Source: Hibiscus mutabilis (taxonomy: Eukaryota; Streptophyta; Magnoliopsida; Malvales; Malvaceae). From it: a stretch of DNA of 64,000 nucleotides. The notes beneath the pieces were generated by a model, which saw only the letters and a program-made list of their open reading frames with translations, had not been told where the DNA came from and did no database searches. The stretch covers positions 16,606,921 through 16,670,920 of the forward strand of contig CM033745.1 in the NCBI GenBank assembly GCA_019671005.1, in the 5' to 3' direction. How positions within the stretch are numbered: the stretch's first letter is position 1; each line of letters starts with the position of its first letter. The translations under genes were made by a program, and so were the position numbers. Positions 47,190 through 59,098 of this stretch are shown here, piece after piece.

Positions 47190-47872
47190 TTGATCCAAGA
47201 TTTGGTCAATAATTTTGAAGAAGTCGGTTTCACCTACTTGCCAAGGGAGGATAACCAAATGGCCGATGCTCTGGCCACTTTGGCCGCTGTGTTCAAAGTA
47301 AATGGGACAACTGAAATAAAGCCTATCATGATGCAAACTTTTGAGGAGCCGGCCCACTCCTACAGTCTGGAAGAGGAAAAGGATGACAATCCGTGGTATT
47401 ACGATATCCTTCAATATATCAAGTACCAAACTTACCCAAAAGACGCCAACGATAACAAAAAAAGAACTAACAAAAGGTTGGCATCGGGGTACGTCCTTGA
47501 TGGAGAGGTTTTGTATAAAAGAAGCAAAGATCAGATACTATTGAGATGTGTCAATGCCCGGGAGGCCGAAACTATTTTAACAGAGGTCCATGGGGGTTTA
47601 TGTGGAACCCACGCTAGCGAATTCTCGATGGCTAGGAAAATTATGAGATACAACTACTTCTGGTCAAAAATGGAGGGAGATTGCATTAGTTATACAAAGA
47701 AATGCCACAAATGCCAAATCTACGCTGATAAGATACATTCCCCGCCAGTACCACTTCACATCATGAACTCACCTTGGCCTTTCACTGCTTGGGGAATAGA
47801 CGTTATTGGTCAGATACACCTGAAAGCTTCTAATGGGCATCGCTTCATTTTAGTAGAAATTGATTACTAGTT
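47190..47872 (+). pseudogene. pol: Integrase, copy 2, truncated
   Basis: The frame runs from the linker (DNQMADALATLAAVF) through the zinc finger (VHGGLCGTHAS, CHKCQIY) to the first catalytic Asp (WGIDVIG). It ends in LVEIDY at 47870, where a deletion joins it to the 3' region. The second Asp, the Glu and the C-terminus are missing. It has no internal stop up to the break, in contrast to its surroundings. Confidence 0.9.
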
Positions 47873-48063
47873 TGTTCGATGCCGATCAGGAAAGGCATGC
47901 AGTGCTACCCAGTTGTTTTCTGCCATTTCGGGGAAACAAGTTATCTCTATTTGCTCGCTGCCATTTTGGAAGAGCAAATTATTCGATAGGGAAGTAGGAC
48001 AAAATTAATGCTTATGGTCTTTTCTTTATTCTTGTTCCACGAGTATAAGCAAAGAGTGGCAAC
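47873..48063 (+). other. Residual 3' region and PPT of copy 2
   Basis: It aligns with 17823-18016 of copy 1 (TTTGCTCGATGCCGATCAGG type start). The hairpin and PPT are present in weaker form (AGCAAAGAGTGGCAAC at 48048-48063). The purine tracts are lost with the deletion. Confidence 0.75.
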
Positions 48064-48075
48064 TGTAATCACTAA

Positions 48076-48868
48076 ATATGATATAAATATAAGAAATAAA
48101 AAGATGGACCAAACCATAATTTTAGGAAACATATCTTTTAGATTATATCTCTTTCCTTTTTTTATTAGAATTCTCTAATATCGTAATCTTTTTTGTTATT
48201 ACCCTAGATCGTGGTATTTGCATTGAACTAAGCTAAGCTAAAAAAGGGCTATACTATTTCCAAAACAAAAACTAGTCAATGATGACCTTCCATAGATTCG
48301 CCTATATAAGCCGCAGCTAAAGTTGCAAAAATAAGAGCTTGAATCCCACTTGTAAATAATCCAAGGAACATGATAGGTATAGGAACGGCTAAAGGTACTA
48401 AAGAAACAAGAACAACAACTACTAATTCATCAACTAATATATTCCCCAAAAGTTGAAAACTAAGTGATAAGGGTTTTGTGAAATCCTCTAAAATGTTAAT
48501 AGGTAAAAGAATTGGAGTTGGTTGAATGTATTTACTGAAATACCCTAATCCTTTTTTGGAAAGACCCGCATAGAAATATGCTACTGATGTGAGTAATGCT
48601 AAAGCAACAGTAGTATTTATATCATTCGTTGGTGCGGCTAACTCTCCATGAGGTAATTGTATAATTTTCCAAGGTAAAAGAGCACCCGACCAGTTAGAAA
48701 CAAAAATAAATAGAAACATAGTTCCAATAAAGGGAACCCATGGGCCATATTCTTCTCCAATCTGAGTTTTGCTCACGTCTCGAATGAATTCGAGAACATA
48801 TTCGAAGAAATTTTGACCGGCGGTTGGAATAGTTTGTGGATTCCAAACAGCGATAAGGGCGGAACCCA
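48076..48868 (-). other. Plastid DNA insertion (NUPT), about 0.8 kb
   Basis: The segment holds atpI coding sequence plus about 200 bp of AT-rich sequence downstream of its stop, which would be the atpI-atpH spacer in a plastid genome. It interrupts LTR3 a few bases after its start, and about 17 bp of LTR (equal to about 18029-18045) is missing at the site. There is no target duplication, which fits capture of plastid DNA during break repair. Confidence 0.87.
48276..48868 (-). pseudogene. atpI: atpI fragment (ATP synthase CF0 subunit a)
   Basis: The minus-strand frame of 197 codons matches plastid atpI from about residue 50 to the stop. Words are GQNFFEYVLEFIRDVSKTQ, YGPWVPFIGTMFLFIFVSN, LLPWKIIQLPHGELAAPTND, and the end YIGESMEGHH. 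In plastids the protein is the membrane subunit that conducts protons to the c-ring. The first about 50 residues are missing and the frame has no ATG (the first codon is GTG). The conserved Arg in the LSFRL word is Gln (CAA codon), and an Arg in the AV-NPQ word is Trp. Both fit C-to-T decay at CpG sites. It has no plastid promoter here and is surely non-functional. Confidence 0.95.
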
Positions 48869-50600
48869 CGTTTTTTTATTTTGCAATAATGGGCTTATAT
48901 ATGTTTATATTATTATTAGGTGATTATAAAATGGGCTCATGTATGTTATTATACGTTTTAAGTATATATCATAAGTGTGTGTTTATTATGTATGTCTATT
49001 TAAAACATGAACATATATGTGTTGGTTGTCAAAATTGTATGTAATATATGTATGTGTTATTAGTATATTATATGTGTTTACTATTGTTAATATGAGTGTG
49101 TATAGGTATTATGTGCATTTTCATTGTTACTTCAATATCATTAATACTTAACTAAGAATGTATATTGTATGTTTAATTATATGTACGTATTACGTGTGTA
49201 TTAACGTTTGCATGGTGCGTATGTATATGTGCTATAGAAGATTGTTATTAGAACTATTATAATATGGGCTGACAATTAATTAAAAAAATAAAAAAATATA
49301 AATCTAAATATATATATATATATGTAAACATATTAAAAAAATAAAGCCCAAGTATTTTATTTCAGTCCATTACATGTTTAAAACCCATAAATAATAATAC
49401 ACTATAAGCCCATTTCTGGCCCATATCTAATACAAACAAAAAACCCTAAAAATCTGATTACCCTTCTTCTTTTTCTTGCAGCTGCCTCAAATCTGGCCGT
49501 TGGATCAGATTTGATCCAACGGTTCAGACTACACCGGAACAGGCCGTCCAGATCTGCCAATCACCCCACGCGCTGACGCGTCACCTTCCACGCGCGTGTG
49601 AAACCTATGCGCGGTAGCTTCACCTTCCACGCGCCGGTGCCGATTCATCTCCCGGCCACGTGGCTTCGTCGCCGGCAATCTCGCAATATCACCACCAGCT
49701 CCTAACCACCAGCGTGGGCAGAAAAAATAACAAACCAAGGGTTAACAGAGCCTAATGGTAGCCATAATCAACCACAATATTTTCAATTAAAGTTTTCTTG
49801 GAAATGTAAACATAGATTGGAAATAAAAAGCATGTAATCAGATTGTAATGCAGGGTTTTTCCAAAATCAAAAAGTGAATGAAAAAAAGGCATTATGAGAT
49901 TTCATTTTCCTTCTTTCTATTCAAATCCAAAAATCAGAACAAACAAAAAATTTCAACCATATTCTGTCAATTATACTAAGCATTTAAGTTCGAATAAAAA
50001 AAGTAAGAACAAAAGGAGAAAGAGAAGTGTTTTACCGTTCGACGGTGGTGTTTCCCGGTGATCGGAGGCTCCAACCGACGATCCCAACGGTGAGGAGCTA
50101 GGTCTTGGCATGGAGAACCAAATACTCCGACTTCGCGGTGATCCAACTATCGCTAGTTGAGATCTGGTGAGAGGAAGCCAAAAGAGTTTTAGCCGATTTC
50201 GTGACGAACAATCCTCTTTCTGAAGAATCAATGCCGGTGGAAAGCAAGAGGGGCTGGGAGACTTCGACTGGCGGTGGCGACGTGCCAAACAAATGGTGAC
50301 TTGACGACGGATGAGCTCCCTCTCTCTCACTCTCTCGGTCTCGCGGCTGAAGAAGAAGATGAAGGAGAAATAAAACTAGGGTTATAACCCCTTTATATTT
50401 ATCCCCAATCGGTAGAACCGATTCCATAACCGGCCAAATCGGTCATCCATCTGACCCGGTTATAAGCCTGACCCTATCCACACCAAACCTGCAATCTGAC
50501 CCAGTATAATCACCCCCAAACCAGTGGGCTTGGTATATTCTTATCCCTTGTTTTTTTAGCCCAAATGTAAATGTGTTTAGTCTTTTTTTTTATATATATT

Positions 50601-50651
<51 letters not shown>

Positions 50652-51371
50652 GTATGATATAGTGGCCATGTTATAGTTATATACATATTAAATGGCATAT
50701 TATGTGCATAATTTGAATAATATGTAGCCCATTAACACAATAATATTTCTTTTAAACACAATACATACCAGATATAACTTTATTTTTTTATATAATGTAT
50801 ATATAATACATGGTTTTACGACATATAACACATAGAATATAAATAATATACACATGTGACTTTAAATATATGTATATAATATGGTTTTCTATAAACATAT
50901 ATATATATATATAATTTGTTTTTTAGTATGCAATATATTTTTTCTAAAAAAAAGAGGAAAAAGAAAAAAAATTATTTGTATCTAAAAATATATATTACCA
51001 TTAAATGCAAATTTTTATGTAATGTTATAAAAAAATTGTCGTGTATATATATATAGCTTTCTTTTAAAATATTTTGTATTTTTCTTAAGTATGTGATATA
51101 TATATATATAAGTGGTTTGTAAAGTTTATATATAATTTATGTATTTAAAATATAATATATATATATATATATTACTTCATAAAGTTTACAAGATGTTTCC
51201 TTATAATATATGTTATTTATGCTCTTGTGTTAGGCCTTTTTTATATACATCGGGATTAGTTCTCTAAATTAGGCTTGTTGGGCCTTTTTTTAGTTTATGG
51301 GCCCTAAGCTTTTAGGTTTGGTTTTAATAGTTTGGGCTTTTGGTTTGGGGCCTAATTTTAGTAGTTTTAGG

Positions 51372-54300
51372 TGTAATACCCCAAAATTTACTAAGTTGAT
51401 TAAGGGTCATTTAGTACTAAGATAATAGCTTAAAAGCTAACTTAGTGACTAAAATGACAAAAATGCAAAAGTTGAGATTTCTTTAATTATGGGTTTTGGA
51501 AAGGAAATTTCTAAGGTTTAAAGGTCTCATGTGATAGATAGTGAATTGAATAAGGTACTCTTAAATTTTGGTTGAATACCAAGGAAAATTGGAATGGAAA
51601 TTGAAGTTTAAAAGTTTAGTGACCAAAATGTAAACTTTGAAAATTTTATGGCTAAAGTATAAATTTTGGAAAAGTTTGGGGACTAAAGTTGTAATTTCCT
51701 AAAAGTTAAGGGTTTTTATTTCATAAATAAATAGATCACCTAAGGGTTTGAATCGAATGTAGAATTTTTGGTTCGATCTGATACTTTGATTATTGGAAAA
51801 ACCGTAGTTAAAGTTTAAGTGGAATTCGGATACCCGGATCGAACTAAATTTTTTTGAAGTTTTACCATATGATAGAGAAAGGTTATAAAATTCATTTCCA
51901 TGTTTTGGAAATATTTTTAGTTCGATTCAAGATGAATCCTACAGTTTATTTCTGAGTAAATGATTATTTATCAGTACATTGGATCAAATGGAAATTTTGG
52001 AGACTGATCCAAAAGATATAGAAAAAATCATAAAAGATTACTTTATGAATATTTTATTATAGTTGGTTGGATTCCAGCTAGATTTAGTTGAATTTTTACA
52101 AGAATGGCAAACTAGTAAATAAAACTAGTTGGAGGGCAAATTGGTCATTTGGCCCCAATGACAATTTTGAAATATTTAAAAAGTTATAAGGGTAATTTTG
52201 GAAATAGAAAATGGAATATTAAATCTTGGCCCTTGATTGATGATAAAATCAATCTCAACCATTGGATAAAAGGGGCAAAATTGTAATTTCACTATTAAAT
52301 GAATTTAATATTCATTTAATAGATATATGTGTAAAATAATGGTAAAAAGATGAACCAAATGTTCATCTTTTCCAGCCAAAAACGTGAGGGCTAGGGAAAG
52401 AAATTAGGGTTTATGGATCAAATTGGGGCTTTTGAGATTTTATGATTCCATGATTGAATTCAAGTTGAAATCAAGCTAGTATGATGTTAAAATCATGATA
52501 TTGGGTTGGGATTTAAGTTTTACATGTTTTGATTATTATGAAGATGATTAGGGTTTACAGATTCAAGTTTAATTTAGGGTTTGTGATGTTGAAATAATGA
52601 TCTAGTAAGCTTGAATTGTTGTTTGGAAGCAAAACCCTAAGTTAAATTGTGTAGGGACTATTTCGGCAAATTGAAAAGTTGAAGGACCAAATCTTAATTT
52701 TTAGAATTTGGAGTTTATTTATGTTATTAATGATGTTAGAGATAAGAAAATGAAGTTAGAATGCCAAATTGATGTTGAATTGAATTAGTGACCATTTTGA
52801 CAATTTGTCAAAGTTAAGCGACCAAATCGAAATGGAAGTTTTGTATGGGGGCTAAATCTGATTTTTAGTTGTAATGATGGAATTAAGGTAGTAATGTTGA
52901 ATTGAGGACTAAATTACAAAGTTAAGAAGCATGAATGTGATGAGTTGGTGGTTTAAAGCTAGTGATTGGACTAAATTGAAAAGTAAAGAAGTAAGGAGAA
53001 GTTAGTATAAAAGTTGAAGTTGTTTATGGAAGTTGTGTAGAAAAACTGGTTTATGGCAGTAACTTTGAAAATTCACCATAAATTCTACAAAAATGGTTAG
53101 AAGGTGAATTTTATACCGATGTAAAGATTTGTTCGTCTAGTTTCATTTCCAATAAACGGAAACTGATTTCGAGTTCCGAGTAAAAAGATATGAACTTTTA
53201 AGTGGTGAAAGGTCAGAAAATAGTATAGCAGGCTGTTCCGAAATTCAATACTGGAAATTGACTTTGAAAATTCACCATAAATCGTACAAGTTGAATTCGG
53301 GCTATTAATTTATATGGTTGAAAATCTTATTGAATCTAGTTTCTTTTAGAACAAACGAAATTGAATTTCGAGTTGTAGATTATTTTATAGAAATATTTCT
53401 TGGGAGGTACTGCAAACTACGAGAAAATGAGAATTGATACACTGTGTATCTAAGGTTGATTAGTAAGCTTGAAAAGGGTTAATGGAAGTTCAAATTGGTC
53501 ACTAAGGACCATAACGAGTTTTTGAACAATACAAGGAAGAAAGGAAAATGTTTGGAAAATTTTATATTCGAATGATTATATTGGACAATACGTCTAAGAT
53601 ATTGTTAGATTGGGATCTAACAAATATTTTACTTATTTGAATTATGAAGTTAAGTTCGAATCAAGGGAGGTTCAAGGTACAATGAAGGAAAGGATCGAAG
53701 AGGACTTAGTGAGGCATACTAATACATGGCCCAGGTGAGTACAATGCATACATAACATTATACATAGATGTTTTATACATCACCGGTAAGACTTGCGATG
53801 AGTCTACCTGGTTTATACATTGTCATGATAATTATGTCATTGATCATACATTTGACATACTTTAAATATGTCAAAGGTTGAAAATAAATGCATTGATCAC
53901 TAGATATTGATGTTGATTTACTATTAATGTTATTCGGTTATAAACTGCTTCATGTTAATATAAATTGATATACATTGCCATGGATGAAGTATTTGATGAT
54001 ATAAAGCCCAAGTATGATATAGAGGTTCAAAGGTATAGTTGGCTAGCCATAGAGTCATAAACAGCTGTATAAAGATTCTAAGCACTTCAGGTAAAGTGCA
54101 AATTTTATAAATACTCATTGAGGAGTATACTCATGCATGGTTTGAGTATACAGATTTATTACGGGTGCTAAGCACTTCGGAGTAATTTCATAAAAACTCA
54201 ATGAGGGATATATTGTATACTCTGGTAAGTATACAGAAGCACTTCGGTGCTAAGCACTCAAATAGAGTGCAAATAATATATATATTCAAGAAAGGTTGGG

Positions 54301-55107
54301 TATGGGGGATGACTCATGTACATAGAACCTCTTAATTCGATACCTTGGGCTAAGTAAACTGAATTGAAAAAAAAAATAGAATGATAAGCTTGAAAGCTTG
54401 CAGACAGAGTTGGAAAAAGGTATTGGTAAGCATTGAAAGCTTACGGATGGAAATGGCACCAATATTGGTAAGACCTAATCTTATCACTTTGATATACATA
54501 TATGCTATTACATATTTAATTATGTTAATGAGCATGTAATGGTAAGGTGATCATATGCATTATTAATAATAATAATAATAAATATTGAGATTGATATTAT
54601 GACAATTGCACTTAAATTTGAATTATTGCCTCACTAAGTAAATACTTAGCGTGTAACTGTTTTACACCTAGGAAAAAAGAAATGGTTGGAGTAAGGAGCA
54701 TATACGTACATCATTAATTAATAACAGGTACATCAGTTTCAGTAAGATATCTTTTGATACTGTTTGATATTTACTAGTTAGCATGTATATTAAAAGGGTA
54801 TGCCTGCTCTGATAGAATTTGTATTTTATTTGGTATCTGGATGAATTTTAAATTAGGCAGATTTATTAATTATATCAAGACAAATTAAATTGATAAGGTG
54901 CTGCCTGAAAATAAACTCAATTTGAAGATGAAAATATTATTTTTATACTTTACGCGAATAACTAGATTTGTAAATAAAAACTAAATACATTGTAATATTT
55001 TTAAAGAAACAAAATTTTACCGAATTACAAATGTAGAGGGTTTTACGAATGTTTTCTGATACCTCTGACTCGTATTTAGTGTTGGATACGGGAAAATGGG
55101 TGTTACA
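51372..55107 (+). mobile_element. Solo LTR, Tekay/Del type (3736 bp)
   Basis: It begins TGTAATACCCC and ends GGGTGTTACA. TTAGG is repeated directly on both sides (51367-51371 and 55108-55112). It has no PBS, PPT or coding region inside, so it is a single LTR left after recombination between two LTRs. Parts, such as 'cctcactaagtaaatacttagcgtgtaact' type sequence near 54630, resemble the 3' part of Tekay LTRs. The uninterrupted target is seen in LTR1 at 5000-5020. Weak open frames inside do not resemble proteins. Confidence 0.92.
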
Positions 55108-56260
55108 TTAGGCTTTTGGGCTTAGGTTGGAAATAGCCAAATTAATTCGAATATTTTGTATCGTGTGCCCGTCTCATAGGGGCATGATCCTAGAATTAAT
55201 CAAATTAGCCTTAGTTTTTTTAGAGCATTAATTAGATTAGTGTTCGGATTAATTTAGTGAATTTAAATTTATCCTTGGCTTATTGGGGTAAATGTTAAAT
55301 TCATTAAATTAATTGAACATTTCTTAATTACTTTAGGGGAAAATCAATTTTAAGTCTAACTTAGCATTAAATTACAATTTAGTCACTATAAATTGGGTTT
55401 TTTAATTGTTTAGGGCTAAATATGTAATTGGGCTATATATTAAATCGGACCTTCCTTTTAAATGTTTACATTTATGCCCTTGATTGACATACCTCAATTG
55501 ACATTCATGTAATCTTTAATCTTAATTGCATCACTAATCATTCTAAATCATAAAAAGGGAGGTGTTTATTAATTCTAATATTTGTGTCGCAACAGTACGA
55601 GCTTAAAGGATGTTGACTAAATATTCGGATTAATTCTTACCTTCCCGAGGTAAATGGATTAAAAGCTAACAAGATCATCACATCATACTTAAGTGTTTGC
55701 ATCATGCATAAAAGTGACGTACGGAATTCGAACCATGAATTAACACGGCAGTCAGGCTTATTCGATGTCGGTTTAATCTATGGTCTGATATATTGTCAAC
55801 CTTATTAATTAAATGTCTAATTATTTTGAATCCACCAATCTGATAAAGCCCGTGCAATCAAGGTTAATTTTGATTTAATAACTCCAAATTAAATTCAATT
55901 TAAATTTCAATAATTCTCATTCTTTTAAGAGCAACAAATGTTTTGGTACCGAGTTCCGGGCGTGATGGGGGTGCTAATCCTTCCCCACCCATAACCAACT
56001 CTTGGACCCTTTCACGACGAATCTTTGGTTTTTTATGGTGTCCGGCCTACCTTACCCAAGTGGCCGGTGGCGACTCTAAGTTTTCATCGTTTTTGAAAAT
56101 TTAAAGTTTTCAAAAGAAATCTCCAATCTTCCAAAAAAAAATTCATTAATAATTTAGGGGATAATTAGTAGCCGAATTCTTTTCTAAACAAATGCCCTAG
56201 CACAACAAATTTCTTCTTTTTTAAAAAAAAGGAAATAAAAAAAGGTCGCTACAAGATCCA

Positions 56261-57983
56261 TGTACGAGGAACGAATTGGGGTGAATAAAGGTGAAGAATT
56301 ACCTGTTTAAAATTTGTAATTCTGAGTTTGGAGGAGATAGATATTCAATCACGATTCCACGATGTCGATTCTTAAGCCGCAATAATAACGCTCCGACCTC
56401 TACGTAGTTCACCCAGTTGAAACAAGTATATAAAAACTCTCTAAACCCTTTAGAAGGGAACGGGCATATAAAAACTCTATAAACTATTTAGCGGGTTTTC
56501 CCCAAAAAGCATTAATGATTGCTAGATCTCTCATGCCTTTATATAGCCTTTGTAATCCTAATTCAACTCAGATTAGGATTTTAATATATATATATTAAAT
56601 ATTTATAATCCCAATTTAACTTTAATTAGGATTTTAATATATATATATATATTAAATATATACAATTCAACTTAATTAGGATTTTAATATATATATATAT
56701 ATTAAATATATAATCCCAATTCAACTTAATTAGGATTTCAATATATATATATATATATATTAAATATATATAATCCAATTCAACTTTAATTAGGATTTCA
56801 ATATATGTATTAAATATATATAATTCTAATTCAACTTTAATTAGGATTTCAATATATATATCAAATATATATAATCTCAATTCAACTTAACTAGGATTTC
56901 AATATATATTGATTTAAATCGAATTATATTATTTATATATTAAAAGAGTCATAATTACAATAATTATTTTTCTTTTAATATTTATCTAATAGTTAAATTA
57001 TATATATCAAATATATATGAATTTAACTAAATCCGTGTACAACAAATTTGTACATATATAATTCGTTTAATATATGCTCATTTCAACTGTGGGTGTGACC
57101 ATGTAGGTTCATGTAACGTTAGTAGTAAATATTAGAACATTTCTAATATTACAAACAATGAGTGACATCTAGCAATATGTCATTGTCACCTAAGTTACAA
57201 GAAATCATGATTCGACATAACCTTTTCGTGATTAACTCTATTTATGTATTACATCATTTTGTCCTTTATATCTAGATTGGACACAAGTCATGGAAAAGTC
57301 ACACTTGTATAGTCCATCTAATGTTTCTTGATATCTTGAGTAGACTATTATAAAGGAATAACTATGATATCTCATATCAACTTATTCAACCATGGCCATG
57401 CATTTCTAGTCTCACTCAATCAAGTGGCCTACGATATTACTCCTATTATATAGGAGGGACAAATCCTATCTTAGTCAATCATATTCCACTACATAGATTG
57501 TGACATATCCAATGTCAGTCTTTATAGTGTAGTCAATTACGAAACACGTTTGACCGTATCAAAATATGTCATTCACGATGTTGAAATAATGATGATCTCA
57601 AGTTTGAGGATTATACATGTAGTTTTCACTATGAGCAATGTTGTGACTGTCACATAATAATCTAAGAAACATGCTCATAGTGGGTCAGTCCAGTATGTCA
57701 TTCTCTAACACATACTTATATATTGATTTTGACATCTCCATGTCAATGACAACACTTTGTCATCAATCAACTACATATTAGTCTTAATGCATTATTGCTG
57801 TCCATACTCACAATAATACTCGACTAAGGACATTTTAGAATAATCATATTATTCTAAGGACTTTATTATAATTCAGTTTATTTTAACTGAAAATAATAAT
57901 GACAATGCCTCTTTATGAATAAAAAAGTAAAACAAATGTCATTTACAATCATCTTATGATTGGTCTTTAGGCATACTCTAACA
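56261..57983 (-). repeat. Copia 3' LTR (about 1.7 kb)
   Basis: It starts (minus strand) TGTTAGAGTATGCC at 57983. The other end is uncertain: TGTACGAGG at 56261 would give the CA end, but 56254-56260 may also belong to it. It contains a minisatellite (56540-56910). No gene is inside. Confidence 0.75.
56540..56910 (+). repeat. Minisatellite, 50-60 bp unit, seven copies
   Basis: The word TAGGATTT starts at 56574, 56627, 56677, 56731, 56791, 56842 and 56892. Each unit has an (AT)n run of varying length, then TTAAATATATATAAT and a CAATTCAACTTAAT type word. Unit length varies with the AT run (50-60 bp). Confidence 0.9.
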
Positions 57984-59095
57984 ATCTCCCACTAGCACTA
58001 AGACCAATCACTCATGTCTCTAATACCAAGTGACTTAGTGTGACGATCATGCTTCTGTTGCGTCAGAGGCTTTGTTAGTGGATGGACAATGTTATCATTT
58101 GTTGGTACCCTACATATTTCCACATCTCCTTGATCTATGATTTCTCGAATGAGATGGTAACGCCTAAATATGTGTTTGGATTGTTGGTGAGATCCGGGTT
58201 ACTTTGCTTATGCGATGGCTCTATTGTTATCACAATGTAGATCTATAGCATTCAAAATGCTTGGCACGACCCCTAGTTTAAATATGAACTTCTTGATCCT
58301 AACACCCTCTTTTGCAGCATCGCATGCTACAATATACTCGGCTTCTATTGTAGAATAAGCTACTATATCTTACTTTGAACCTTTCCAGCTAATAGCACCT
58401 CCATTAAGGCATAACAAAAAAACTCAATTGCAATCGTGAATCATCCTTATCGGTTTGAAAGTTGACATCAGTATAACCTTTTATACTTAGCTTTTCCTCA
58501 CATCCATATATAAGGAATGTATCCTTACTTAAGGATGTTTTTAACTGCGACCTAGTGTCCTTCACTGGGATCTACTTGGTATCGACTTGTCGTACTTAAA
58601 GCATATGATACATTTAGATGAGTACATAACATGACATACATGATAGATCCAATTGCTGAAGCATATGGAATCTTACTCATTTGCTCTATTTGTTAAGATG
58701 TTGAAGGACACATTTCCTTCGAGAGTGAAATTTCATGTCTCATAGGTAAGAACCCTTTTTTTTGGATTCTTCCATACTGAATCTTTTCAGTACTTCTTCT
58801 ATGTATGTATTTTGACTCAGTCCTAGAAGTCATCTTGATCTATCTCTATAGATCTTGACTCGTAATATGTATGTTGCCTCACCCAAGTTTTTCATGGAAA
58901 AACATTTTCCTAACCAAGTTTTCACAGACTGTAAGCTAGATATGTCATTTCCTATTATTAGTATGTCATCCACATACATTACCAAGAATATGACAGTGCT
59001 CCCACTAATTTACTTGAAAACACACGACTCATCTTTATTTTTGATAAAATCAAACTCTTTGATTGCATCGTTAAAATGAAGATTCCAACTTTTTC
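57984..59095 (-). pseudogene. pol: Copia RT C-terminus and RNase H, broken
   Basis: On the minus strand, from 59090 leftward, the RT palm reads FDFIKNKDESCVF, then MYVDDILIIGND with the copia YVDD motif intact (near 58975), then MKNLGEATYIL. RNase H and connection words follow to about 58010 with many stops and shifts (TKHIDVRYH-like words are not kept in frame). The RT N-terminus, integrase, protease and gag are missing at the 59095 side. Lineage within copia cannot be settled by eye. Confidence 0.82.
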
Positions 59096-59098
59096 GCC

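Larger units (their letters stand above)
18017..56253 (+). mobile_element. Ogre/Tat element, copy 2, with nested insertions
   Basis: It runs from LTR2 to LTR3. Its internal region is 21620-23488 plus 41620-48063, and the gap is a Tekay element. Compared with copy 1 it lacks the gag core (about 1.27 kb, junction at 42514-42541) and the second half of INT with most of the 3' region (about 2.3 kb, junction near 47872). LTR3 holds a plastid fragment and a solo LTR. The order of remaining domains is the same as in copy 1. Confidence 0.88.
48064..56253 (+). repeat. Ogre LTR3 with two insertions
   Basis: TGTAATCACTAA (48064-48075) is the LTR start. A plastid fragment follows, and the LTR resumes at about 48869 and continues to 51371. 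A solo LTR with a target duplication interrupts it, and it resumes at 55113 and ends GCTACA at 56253. Without insertions it is about 3.6 kb, like LTR1 and LTR2. A (TA) microsatellite of about 40 bp is at 50607-50647. The block 55945-56085 is the conserved 3' part. Confidence 0.9.
56254..59095 (-). mobile_element. Ty1/copia element, reverse orientation, 5'-truncated
   Basis: Read on the minus strand, the end of RT and RNase H is followed by a PPT (57984-57993, GTGGGAGAT type) and an LTR that starts TGTTAGAGTATGCC (57983 leftwards). Only the 3' third of the element is present. It abuts LTR3 on the left, without a clear duplication, and an Athila element on the right. Confidence 0.85.

Noticed and set aside
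48276..48869. A functional ATP synthase gene
   Set aside because: It lacks about 50 N-terminal residues and an ATG, has changes at conserved Arg positions, and lies inside an LTR, so it is a plastid-derived fragment.
2535..56258. A target duplication around the whole Ogre array
   Set aside because: CAGAC before LTR1 and AGATC after LTR3 do not match. The right flank was probably replaced when the copia element arrived.
56540..56910. A CRISPR-like array
   Set aside because: Units run directly into each other without unique spacers, vary by AT-run length, and lie in a plant LTR. This is a minisatellite.
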